Origin: Bugulina stolonifera
Lineage: Eukaryota; Bryozoa; Gymnolaemata; Cheilostomatida; Bugulidae
DNA: 64,000 nucleotides
Reading direction: 5' to 3'
NCBI GenBank assembly: GCA_935421135.1
Contig: OW285192.1
Coordinates: 4,073,501 to 4,137,500 of the forward strand
The notes under the pieces were generated by a model, which was not told the origin of the DNA, did not search any database, and worked only from the letters and a program-made list of their open reading frames with translations. Every line of letters starts with the position of its first letter. Positions within the stretch are counted from its first letter, which is position 1. The translations under genes and the position numbers were made by a program. Shown here piece by piece: positions 53,690 to 64,000 of the stretch.

Positions 53690-56447
53690 CTCGGCTTGTA
53701 ACTGATAATGCGGTACACCTCCCTCGAACTAGATTATATGACTGCTTCTAATGTACTGTCACTACTAAAATGAAACCCATGCTGATGAAAATCAATTTAC
53801 GTTTGCAAAAGTCTGGTGGGGATGGTGAGGAAACGCACATTTCATATAACGAAGCTACCATTCTCCAACAATGGCCTATATCATATTCAGTAGTGTAACA
53901 TATAAACTATTTCTGCTGCATGTGACTAATGGTTTATAGATAGAAACTTTGAAAAGAATTGTTGACTTTTAAGATCAAAACTCAGGTGCATTTAGTTTGC
54001 ACTAAGTGATACCCTAAAGCTTTAACCATCAGACCAGTATGCTGACAAACAGAATGACTATATTAAGGTAAGCTCTCTAAGTTGGTTGCAACACTCGGGT
54101 AATAACTTTTCCTGTGAAAGACTGGATGCAGTGCGCATTTGACTTTTAAGTACCAAAGGGGCGGGACCTTCACAGCAGTACCCCATAACATCCTGTGCTG
54201 AGCACCTCCAAGATAGAGACAGCATATTTGAGTGTGGAGTGAAACTAGAATGTCGGTATTACTAGACATAAATATTTTTAGACTGGATACTGGTTGAACA
54301 GGCTATGAAACCCACAATAACAATATCAAATAGACTGCCTGATTTAAATATGCTCTTACTCCTGGTTTCTAATTTGAACTAAGTAAATAATTGCCTTGGC
54401 AACGCTTTTTGTTGTGTACAAGAAGTAGCCTACATTATATAACATGTGGCTAGATATTTATTATGAAAAGTTAAAAAGGATGTTTTGAAATAGTTTTCAA
54501 AGCTAAAAATGGTTGATGCTGCAATACAAGTATTAGCTGGCATGGGCAGACCAAGATTGTAGTGAAGGTAATGTATGTAGTGATATATTTGGACACAGGA
54601 AAAGGAGAAAGAAATTTTCACAGCCGTTTCACAATACTCAACAACTTCCCTTTGAAAATGGAAGTGAACAAGAGGTGGTATAGTGCAGAGAGCAATATGG
54701 CTGACTGTGTAGAATACCATCTGCTTACCAACTGAAACTGACATATAGACCCTCAAGCCAACCTGCTTTCTAGACAGTATCATGACAGCAAGCTGATAGC
54801 AGACTTCTCAACTTTGTTGTGAAAACAATTCATGATTGAATCGCTTTTTGGTGTATTTTACTGTAATAGCCTATAGTAACTCTCAACCACGTGACAGAGG
54901 GAAAATCGGATGGTTATCGATATCTACACTCTACTGTGGATTGTGTAGAATAAGTGATCACTGGACATGTGCATAATCCTAATTAAACGGAAACTTACTA
55001 TGCTATCCCGAACTCTGCCTCACAGCTACATTTTGTCTATTTGTAGGTACTTTTATGGTTCGCCATAATATATTGACAGGAGAAAGCCTTGTAGTTACAC
55101 TTAACACACTCAAAGTACCAGCTATGCTATTGAACATATATGTATAATATGGTAGCGACATACTGTGTTCCTACATTCGTTTGGATTGGTTGAATCAACA
55201 ATCAGTTATGAGAGAGTACCAGTCTTGTGATGGGAGCGTCCATAATCATTTTGACGACTATTGCAACAAAATTTCTTGGGTCCATAGAGATTAGAACTTC
55301 AGATGAGGCTAATCTAGCCCACATAGAGAAACTAACCGAGTGCTCATTTACATGAATATGATGTATTTTTAGCGAGGAGTTTATTCCTCGCACTAAACCA
55401 GGGTGGAAGGGGTATGTCCCATGTGAAGCAGTAGGAATACAAGATTTGGGCAACTTTTCATAGGTACAAACCAGTAGTAAAAATGAAAGTAGCTTTGTCT
55501 TTCAGTTGAGGTGAGCATCAACTGCTGCTCTCTAATGGTAAAGGCGTCAGAGTTGGCCAAACTTCAGCCTCTGATTGTCCTGATGCTGTGACCTGACCTA
55601 ATTAATTACTTGCCACTATAGATATGTAGGCTATATAACCACTTATACAAGAAGTTCAACATAGAATCTGACCAGGCCATAAAGAAGCTAACCGAGTGCT
55701 CATCCATATGAATATGTTTATATCGCATCAAACATTAACACCTACATGTACATGTACATTCGTGTATATAATTGTACCTGTATGTCGTTACCGCATAACT
55801 ACTAACTTGCCTGTGCTAACTATGCTGTATAACATTATCAATGTACAAGTTCAATAGGACCTATCTGATATTTGTGGCAGTTTCACCTCGAAATGTATTC
55901 TTGTGCTGTTCCATTAATATACATTCTTGCATTGTCCGATTTTGCGCTTTCTTGCATCACTCCAATATTAAAAATTTTTGCCCTGCCCAGTACTGGGACA
56001 GAAATTCTTATATTTTGGCTGACTTGGGTTGAGGCTGTACTGACTTGACTTCGACTTGCCTCCAAAATTTTAGAAGTGACTTGACTTGTTGACTTGAAGT
56101 CCGACTTGGACCCAACTCTGCAATTAACTAGTAACTTATCTATATTTAATATTAAATATCGATAAATTATTAATTAATATAATTATTATTGTATTAAATA
56201 TAATTTAACAATAATTATAATTCATATTTTATTATTTTGCCTTAGAATTTACCTCAGATGAGGTAGGACTCCGCCAGCAATTTCATCTAAATCTATAAGG
56301 GAGCCTCTAATTTTAACTATTTTTGGACTAGGGTCTGCAATTTTTACAGTATATCACTGTTTAGGATTGGAGGTCAGTTTCTCACCTCACAAATTGTTCA
56401 TGGTAGGAAACTAAAGTGGTAGATACATTTTTGGCTGCTATAGCATA
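53690..56447. other. Intergenic region with SINE-like and dispersed repeats
   Basis: A tRNA-like head on the minus strand at about 53960-54050 (ACTGGTCTGATGGTTAAAGC, then GAGTTTTGATC) and a plus-strand one at 55520-55600 (TCTCTAATGGTAAAGGCGTC) look like tRNA-derived SINE remnants. The phrase CTAACCGAGTGCTCAT occurs twice (55333 and 55690). GACTTGACTTCGACTTGCC words occur near 56040-56110. A minus-strand open frame at 54430-54783 (117 aa) has no recognised family. Confidence 0.4.
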
Positions 56448-57053
56448 CAGTGGAACTTGAATAACTCAGACTTCAGCAGACCAAAAACGCAGCAAAAATG
56501 ATCTGAGTTATGAGAAGTTTGAGTTACATGTAGATTATCATATATAATGACAGTATTAATTTCTGCACAGTCACTTAGGAATACATGTATAGGCCTAATA
56601 AAACGATGATAAATTATAAATAAAAAATGAAAGAATCATGTAGGCTTACAGTACAGTCACAAGAGTCATAAATGTAAAATCATTTAGAAAACAATTCTGT
56701 AATACTGGAGTTCATTACTTCATTGGCTTTCACTGGAATGGAATAATTGACAATATCTGCTTTTTTGTACAGGTGTTTAGCATAATTAGCACAGCTAGGC
56801 CCATCGTAGGTTTCAAAATAGCCATTGCAGTAGCCCAAAAGTTAGTGGACATAATCACTTGAGAGGTGGCTGCTTCATAATCTTGTAGTTGTTTATTACT
56901 CAGAACCTGGCTTGCAAGAAATTGTTCAAGTTAGAGCAGTAAAGTCTGAGTTATCTAAAGCCAATTATCATTGCCCAGACTGGGACCTTGTGGGGGAGGC
57001 CGAGTCATCCAATCATCTGAGTTATGCGAGGCCGAGTTATCCAAGTTCCACTG
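56448..57053. mobile_element. Non-autonomous pogo/Tigger-like DNA element, 606 bp
   Basis: Terminal inverted repeats: CAGTGGAACTTGAATAACTC at the left, and the complement of CAGTGGAACTTGGATAACTC at the right, with one mismatch in 20. A TA dinucleotide flanks each end (56446-56447 and 57054-57055). TA target sites and CAGTNNAACTT/CCT ends are typical of the Tc1/mariner-pogo group. Subterminal copies of GAGTTAT/ATAACTC occur in both arms. No transposase frame is visible. Confidence 0.85.
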
Positions 57054-57264
57054 TATTCATATTAATTATATTTTATAAAATAAAATTATTTTTCTACTTG
57101 ATAATATTGTTATCTGTTTTAACTATAAAAGCAATCTTCCATCTGGCAACACGGCTCAATCTCAGATGCATAACAGCAGAAAGCTTCCAAAGGACCAATG
57201 TACATCAACTTACATCAATGTCTTCGACGCGCTAGACCGCTTAGGGGGGCAGAAGGGGCGTGCC

Positions 57265-57350
57265 TCATTGTTGTATAGTGGTTAGCAGGGTGGAATATGT
57301 GTTCCAGTAGAAAGCCTGTGCTGGCCATTTAGGGGCAGTGGATACCCGGA
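57265..57350 (+). mobile_element. Possible tRNA-derived SINE fragment
   Basis: TTGTATAGTGGTTAGCAGGG resembles a tRNA A-box region. No B-box was found. Confidence 0.35.
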
Positions 57351-57379
57351 ATGGATTTTACCCATTCAGATGATTTTAC

Positions 57380-57970
57380 TAGATGGATGCCCGGCTGTTA
57401 GGATAATTTGTTTGATCACTATTCTTGAGATCCCGTATGGTACGGGAGAGGAAACTGTTGCGGAAGGGTTTTCCACTTGCTTGAACAGACCGTGGAACTC
57501 CCTCAACTTTGCTCTTGTCTGGACAGTCGATTTTGGTTAGTTTATTAGTACACCGTATGACTCACAAAGGGTAGGGTGAGCCTCTTCTTTAGACAAGATA
57601 TTGAGTAATAACCCGGCACGAGATGTTTTTCTCCTTTCCTGCAGTTGAAGTGCTTCGATCTCTTTAGCCGAGAAGGGAACCCATGCACAAGAGGCATACT
57701 CAAGATGAGGTAGACAGAGCGATTTGTAGGCTGTGAGCTTTGCATTCTCAGGGGCCTAGCATAGTCCTAGTGCACGTCGGACCATTCCTATCTGTTTCTT
57801 CGAATCATTGATCTTTTTTAGCTATATGCCTATGGGTTTCAAATTTGAGATTTAACTGTAGAGCAAAACCAAGGTATTTACTGTGATCTGTGTGCTCCAA
57901 AACAGTGTCATTTAGAGTGTGCTTTGGTATATCTTCCTGGGGCTTGAATTGAATGCAATTATTATTATTT
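57380..57970 (-). pseudogene. Non-LTR retrotransposon RT thumb/C-terminal remnant
   Basis: The minus strand from 57970 downward reads NDTVLEHTDHSKYLGFALQL, then ECKAYSLQ-type frame changes, then AYKSLCLPHLEYASCAWVPF and KEIEALQLQERRKTSRAGLL. This is the RT thumb and post-thumb region of Jockey/CR1-type elements (family pattern VxYLGVxLxxxLxWxxH ... AYKxLVxPxLEYASxVWxP). It is broken by stops and frameshifts. The N-terminal RT and endonuclease are absent. Confidence 0.8.
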
Positions 57971-58663
57971 TTTGGTATCGAAATTCATTTCAGGCACTTT
58001 TTTGTTGCATTTTCTCACACAGACAACACTATTATGTATGTAAAGTCGTGAGAACTCAACTGCTTTTTTTTAAATATTTTATGTTATATGTACTATTTTA
58101 CAATATTGAATATTAACTATGAACATAAATAAACACGAATTAAACAAGTGAAAGTTAATTTGAAAATACCGCTGAAAGATTATGTTGGATTCTTTTATCT
58201 ACAATACGTATTTGCAGTTTGTGATTGGTCAATAATAGGTATCGTGTATATAATTGGACAGTTCGAATTATTTCTTCTCGCAGCACCAATGATATTCATG
58301 AAACAATCTATCGATCGATCTTTGGAAGAAGTTTCTATATCCGGATTTGTATTAGCCTGGGATTTTGAGCAGCAACGTTGACGAGCATGCAGTGTCATCT
58401 CCTCATTTTCATAGCACTTCATTTTTAAAACCCGAGGTAATCACCTTGACACGTTATGATCTCTCACTTTGTAAACAATTACAATCACCTCTTTGGTTAA
58501 ATTCACTCATCAAGACGACCTGCTGAAGTTTCCATAAAAATGGCCCACTCAGACACCAAACTGGCATACCTCTCTACTTTTATGATGAATGAGCAGGTAC
58601 TCTGTGCACCAAGTACAGTTTATAAAATTTGCATATATCGAACTAAATAACTCCAAAGCACAA
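57971..58663. other. Intergenic region upstream of FPGT
   Basis: Probably contains the FPGT promoter. A short frame at 58540-58596 (MAHSDTKLAYLSTF) ends at a GT but does not join FPGT in phase. No gene is asserted. Confidence 0.4.
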
Positions 58664-61600
58664 ATGGTGGTGATGAAGAAATCTACCCTGTGTATGGCAG
58701 ATGTTCTTAAAGACTATGACAGGCTTCGAGGTAAGCAGAGCTAGAATAAGAATTAATGTTGTGTAAATAAAAATAAAATTAGACTTTTAGGAAGATAGGA
58801 GATCACCCATTTCTATTGCACAGTGTATTTGCACTATTTGCAGGCATTTTTATTAGTAACAAATTGGGAAAAGTGAATGTTTTTCATTAATTATATTCAT
58901 ATTGGCATAGGTCCTATTATAATTATATTAATTAAATCTTTTATTATAAAATAATAAGATTAAATGTAGATGTCGAAAATTGAATGTATTATAATTACTA
59001 ATCTCATATAAAATAATGCTGATGTATAATATACTAATACTTGACTATCTGCTAAATCATGCAGTACTATCTATCTACGATGGAACTAATCGAGTGGGCC
59101 CCTATGTAGGGCCGACATTATTTTTATTTTATAAATTGCTTTCTAGTCTACACATTAACACAACTACGTATAACACTTTGATAGATAAATAGTAGCAGGT
59201 TGGCTTGTAATATTGCTTACTGATATATTTTTTACTGGCTGACATAAAATGTCAAAGAGTGTCAGCATAAATGACAATGACTAATTTTTGAGTAGGCCTA
59301 TTGTGCATGTACCCAGGCTAGTAAGTTCAAGTAGACTCAAGTGTCTATTTTTTAATGGAGGGTAGTATTAGAATATCTTATAAAACCAAGTTTCAGTTCA
59401 CTAGGCCTATAAGAAAAGAGACAATGAAATGAATATAAAATAATGTGAATCATTTCATAAAATTTGCGTTATTTAGGTCTGGTATTTAATGAAATAAAAT
59501 TAGCCTTGAATATGAATGTTTTTTTTAATAGAATGCTGTTTGTTGCTGTGGGCTTATGTGATAAAATTCAGATTGAAACAGATTGCGACAACACTGTAGA
59601 CTACATATTTAATAGTTGAAATGCTACATGTACATTTGTACCGACACAACTGTCTATAAAACGTTTTAATATAAAAGTAACTGTATGTGCAGATTTACCT
59701 TTCTGCTAACAAGATGTTGAAGAAAGCCTCTATATTATTTAGTCCAAAAATATTGTTACTGTTGCTCAGTTTGTGTTCTTTATTTCCCACGATCGGGCGA
59801 GAAAAACAAATTATTGGCAATAAGTAAGCCTGATAATGCAAGGCACTGTTGTAGGACTACGCTGTCTGTTCTTCCTGCTGCTATATTTCTGTTTCATTTT
59901 CGGGCTTCTGCATAAATGATAAAAAATTAACTGATAAAATAATAAAATTTTATGTTGTACGTGGTGGCGTGGCTATCAGCTAGATAATTGTTATGGGCAT
60001 GTATTAATGTTGGGTAGATTGCTCTGTTAATATCTTGGTTAATGGAAGCAAGGATTAATTACAAGTGGGTTAGATTAGTAGCTTAACCTTGGAATCTGTA
60101 GGATGTGGGCGCTATTCAGTCTAGATTATCACGTTATGTCTCCATACACTTGTCACAGGCAGTAAATTAATGCACTTACGCAAAAACTTCATTTCTATGG
60201 GAATCACAAATCTAACGTCCATAACACCTACTTTTTTTCTAAAATATTTTAGTTTAAAATGGAATTAAAATCAAACTTTTAGTGTGGTCTAGCTGACAAG
60301 ACACAACTTTTTTGGTTTGTTGGTAAAAGGAAGTATATAATATTATTACCCATAATAATCCGACATAAAGTGTTGTGCTTCCTAAGACACAGTAAAACCC
60401 TGTCTCACTTCACCTTAAATGATGTTTCACATTGATCATTCATTGTGTGAATTTTTAGCCTTCAAAAGGAGGCAGGAAATAGGGATATGGATTAGATTGG
60501 TCTTATCTCTGCTCAGTTACTGGTCATAGGGACACTTTCACACACCATTCTTTTTCACTACCAATAAACAAGTTTATCTAGCAACTAGGAAGTGATGTAA
60601 TCGCGTAGTAATACAACAACATGAGCGTGAGTAAAGCTAGTCTCTATTACTAGCAGTGGTAAGGGAAATCTCTCAGTTTATAAGGAAAAGTCCTACTGAT
60701 AATTATTTATTGCTAATAGTTATAGGAAATAGTGATATACAGTTGGGTTAACGATATTATGCAAGTGTTTCTACATTGGTTTCAATACACATTTATCACT
60801 TCAGTCACCCTTAAAAAACTTTTTGGTTAGTGGCTCTCCATGTAGCCTACCATGCACCATAGGAATATATTGTGAAGTAACACATCTTTTGTCCTAAGTT
60901 CACAAAATGAAGATAAAAAAGCTCATCTTGTGGTTTGTCTGCGCCTACTGACACCCACTACCCAGTGCTCCCATTATTGCCTTGCCCCTCACACACCTAC
61001 TAATACTGTCACCTGATTGGATAGTCAGTTTGAATTGGTTCATCTGATTACAATAATGATGCCACAATAACCAGTTTTGGTTTATCAGCTTTTTGAAACC
61101 AGACGACAATGAAATTTTTATCCAATGGAATTTGAAATGCTTCCTGTAATAACACAGACAGCCTTACGTTATGTGATAGCAAAAAGTTATGTGATAGCAA
61201 AAAGTATCATTGAGCAATGTGCTCTTTGCCATTAGTAAATTAAAATATGAAAACTATGTTTGGTTAAATCTAAAATCTGCATCTCCAAATTTACAAATCG
61301 GTTGTGAAACATCCAGCTGCTACCTGCTACATATGCAACTCAGCTGTGTGGTGTGTGCTTTATAAATAATAAGATTAAAGAATGTTTAGATTAGAAGGGA
61401 GTTGACTGTTATGATAGTAGTAGACTAGACTGTTCCATAAACAAGGAGATAAGACATTCAGGAATATTGACCATTAGGTGGTTGGTCTGTCAGACTTGAG
61501 GTGAACAGTTCAAAAACTGAATACGGTCTCCCAGTAACCTAGTTGAATAACTAAAAATAACTTTGCCCTCACCGCCAAATACTGGGTCACTGGTCTGCCG

Positions 61601-62812
61601 CTGCACAAAACAATCCGAAATGGAACAATGAAACAATATTGGTTGGATTTAATGCTCATAAAACTGTCACTTTGTCTTGCATGTTAGGCCAATGGCCCTA
61701 ATCTGATTGGTTAAATGGGGTGAAAATGTTCCCAGGGTCATCCAAGGCACCTGTCCCAATACTGTTTGCAAGTAGCAGACTTATTTAGATTTACCAAACA
61801 AAATATTAACATTTCTGTAGCCCTTTAATAATGTATATTTACAATGTACATTGTATATACTGTATGTAATTACTGTAATATAAATTATTATAATTTATAT
61901 TATATTGAGTGCTACATTGTGCAATAGACTTGCATTGTACAGCAACTACATGTATTTACTGTCTATTTACTGATGCACATTACGCATGCACATTATTCAT
62001 AGCTAGAAATAATATGAATAATTCTCAGACATGTGACACGTGTGCAAGGTGTTTATAGACTGAACATTTATATTCCTACGTCAAGTTGTTTAATCATCGG
62101 TTAATCAGTTATCGAGAAAACCTCCACCCACCTTTTCAAACCTTGATCGAGTTTAGCAAACTTGGTATATTATTGGCTTCGTCTGGCTCTGTTTAAGAGG
62201 AGAGTACTGATTACTAATGTCCTCTTCTACTTTTAGAGGGTTTGATCTCCAATGGTGCATTCTGGGATGTGGTCTTGCTGACTACGTCAGACGCTGCCCA
62301 GCAGCAGGTATATGAGCTGGAGATATCCAATAAGCTGCAGCAGGGAGAGTTACCTGCCAAGTCCAGGTACCATGTCATCCATGATCCTCCCGGTGCAAAG
62401 ATCGGCTCAGGTAACTCCCTACCAGCTAAATAGGCACCTGTTTATACCTGCCATGCTTGGTGACAATTGAGTGACAAGCTGTAGTTGGTGGTTCCCTGCT
62501 GGATCCTGCTACTTCTGACAAATGACTATATAAACAAGGAAATGTGGCAATATAGGATCGGCGTTGTTTACTCCTTGGTTTTATTGTGGAAAGATTATTT
62601 GTAAAAAATATGCCATGTCCATGCTTGTCCACTTTTAGCTTAGGATACTGGTGACTAATGCTTATGTTGACCGGCATGATTGATACATGGTAACTATTAA
62701 TACAACCACTCTGTAGTTTACCTAAAAATAGTCCTCTTGTATTCTAGGTGGTTCTACCATGTATACTCTCTCAAAACTTACTCAGTTAGAGCCAAACTGG
62801 AAAAACCAAAAG
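58664..62812 (+). CDS. FPGT: Fucose-1-phosphate guanylyltransferase, N-terminal part (partial)
   Basis: FPGT makes GDP-L-fucose from fucose-1-phosphate and GTP in the cytosolic salvage pathway. Exons found: 58664-58730, 62237-62410, 62748-62812, joined in phases 1 and 1 and ending in phase 0. They encode about 102 residues. Diagnostic matches to animal FPGT: NGAFWDVVLLTTSDAAQQQV (human has GEFWDIVAITAADEKQ), KLQQGELPAKSRYHVIHDPP and GAKIGSGGSTMYTLSKL, the last being the nucleotide-binding glycine loop. The next expected exon, with the HSGGYSQR motif, was not found before the window end, so the gene continues beyond it or has a gap. The first intron is 3.5 kb, long for this window. The ATG is the first in frame and fits the family's short N-terminus. 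Confidence 0.82.
58731..62236 (+). other. Large FPGT intron 1, no features recognised
   Basis: 3.5 kb of AT-rich sequence. Read in both directions, no exon, tRNA-like head or transposon termini could be supported. Confidence 0.5.
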
Positions 62813-63968
62813 GTAAGTTTGTTCTTAAATAATTAAATTAAATTAAATTATTATTTTCAGTTACATGTAGTATTATTGGTTTTCATTATCTAGAAGTAAG
62901 TTATATATTTATAGAATTAAAATTCATTATAACTTATAGAATTTGAAACAAATGCGCTCTGATACGTTGATGATGAGGTGGTACAACAGAGGCACGCACC
63001 TCCCATGTCAATGTAATGGCTTCACTCCGTCTACAGATGCATTCATATTGATCCGATACCAGTGATAATAAATATATAGACACACGTGCAGAGCGCGCTC
63101 GTGCGCCCAGGTTATCATGCATGGCTGTTTGGTATAGTGAATGTATCACAAGGCTGCCTCCCCTTTATCACCGATGACATCACAAATCGTTGTTTGTACA
63201 AAAAACAAGTCAATATTACACTAGTTATATAATGAAACCCATTATACAAGCTTACATACAACTTGTTACTAGTTTATTACCGGGCAATATATTATACAAT
63301 GTATATATAACCTGGTTGCATTAGTTCCATTACCTCAAGGAGTAATAAATAATAACAATATTAATTATGCATTTGTTGCATCTCAGTGTATATAGTTTGC
63401 ACACACATCCGCTACCTACATGTGTTTATTATAAAATACAGCGATAATATGAGAGAACCTGCTACCTACCTGGTATAATACATATACTAACTAGCCTATG
63501 TAGTGTAGGAGTATAAGCCAATCCAGCTAGCGCCATGAAAGTACACTGATGGTATTGTGCTTTTGTATAAATAGAGCAGATGTTACAAAACTAGTTCAGC
63601 CATTCTCAACTGACTCACATGATTGACATGGAACATATCTCATAGCTGAATGCAATAGGATATTTTGTGAAAATTCGTTAAAAAATTCCCCGAGATTTAT
63701 TTATGATTTATTTCTTTTTGGCACTTTCTGCAGTTCACTGTCAGTGCCAGGCATGACTGAAGAATGTCTCCAGTCTGTCTCCAGTCGTGCCCCGCTGACC
63801 CCTTTGCGTAACGGCATGATCCATGTGAAACTAGTACTTGATGAGATGTTTCTCAATGAAGTACTCGTATCCACCCTGTGTAGTAGTGTCGATTGTAGGC
63901 TGCAGTCGGGTTCGATACACAAGTAGACCTACAGGGCCACTATTCTGCAAAAATTTAGTTTGTTATGG
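62813..63968. other. Region after FPGT exon 3, unresolved
   Basis: Probably FPGT intron 3. An open segment at 63734-63925 (RAPLTPLRNGMIHVKLVLDE) follows a good acceptor TTTCTGCAG, but it needs an upstream exon of a different phase and lacks FPGT landmarks, so its identity is open. Confidence 0.4.
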
Positions 63969-64000
63969 AAGCCGAGTCATCGGGGATGGAAATTCCACTG
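63969..64000. mobile_element. Possible right end of a pogo-like element cut by the window
   Basis: GCCGAGTCATCGGGGATGGA followed by AATTCCACTG resembles the right terminus of the 606-bp element (GCCGAGTTATCCAAGTTCCACTG). Confidence 0.35.

Noticed and set aside
54430..54783. 117-aa minus-strand frame
   Set aside because: No recognised domain and no splice partners; lies among SINE-like repeats.
58540..58596. Possible first FPGT exon (MAHSDTKLAYLSTF...)
   Set aside because: Its phase-0 end does not fit the only nearby acceptor (phase 1 needed), and FPGT has a good ATG at 58664.
63734..63925. Possible FPGT exon after a TTTCTGCAG acceptor
   Set aside because: Phase does not follow exon 3 and the expected HSGGYSQR block is missing; similarity to the LPLG-to-LKL region is too weak to claim.
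1..64000. CRISPR arrays, bacterial operons, attachment sites or rRNA/tRNA genes
   Set aside because: The tandem arrays lack repeat-spacer structure, the genes are intron-bearing, and only degenerate tRNA-like SINE heads were seen.

Overview
The window is eukaryotic and intron-rich, with compact genes of mostly phase-consistent short exons separated by AT-rich DNA that is dense in TACATGTA-type words. The gene complement (E2F partner DP, CatSper4, PGAP2, fucose-1-phosphate guanylyltransferase, an ankyrin/Death-fold protein, GPI-type three-finger proteins) points to an animal. Gene compactness and repeat content would suit a sponge or another early-branching marine invertebrate, but that placement is an inference. 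All exon structures below were derived by hand from GT/AG sites, reading-frame phase and protein family knowledge. Coding totals divide exactly by three for every gene I call complete.

Layout, left to right: the 3' end of a PFAS gene (+, to 330); intergenic DNA with a dead non-LTR retrotransposon piece (about 4.0-4.4 kb); a complete TFDP (DP) gene (+, 5715-9419) whose fourth intron opens with a 36-bp minisatellite of splice donors; a complete CATSPER4 gene (+, 12649-15095), convergent with PGAP2 (-, 22159-16515); tRNA-derived SINEs beside a nearly pristine 4.4-kb Ty3/Gypsy element (-, 23491-27929) with identical 155-bp LTRs; a non-autonomous hAT-type element (28891-30702) that carries a putative solo LTR; a gene for six ankyrin repeats plus a Death-like fold (+, 31494-35614); a small unrecognised two-exon gene (+, 36566-36998); two Ly6/uPAR (LU) domain genes in tandem (+, 37106-39082 and 43423-46864) with a decayed non-LTR retrotransposon (-) between them; a ten-exon gene (-, 53679-47776) whose N-terminus resembles the HJURP/Scm3 CENP-A chaperone domain and whose C-terminal half is a minisatellite-encoded S/T-P repeat; a 606-bp pogo/Tigger-like element and another non-LTR remnant (56.4-58.0 kb); and the 5' part of an FPGT gene (+, from 58664), cut by the window end or by exons I could not find.

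The genes do not form an operon-like pathway. The recurring theme is the contact between tandem repeats and genes. Arrays with 12- or 36-bp units lie inside exons or introns without breaking reading frames, and in TFDP and the HJURP-like gene they may change protein length. Transposable elements make up a large share of the remainder.
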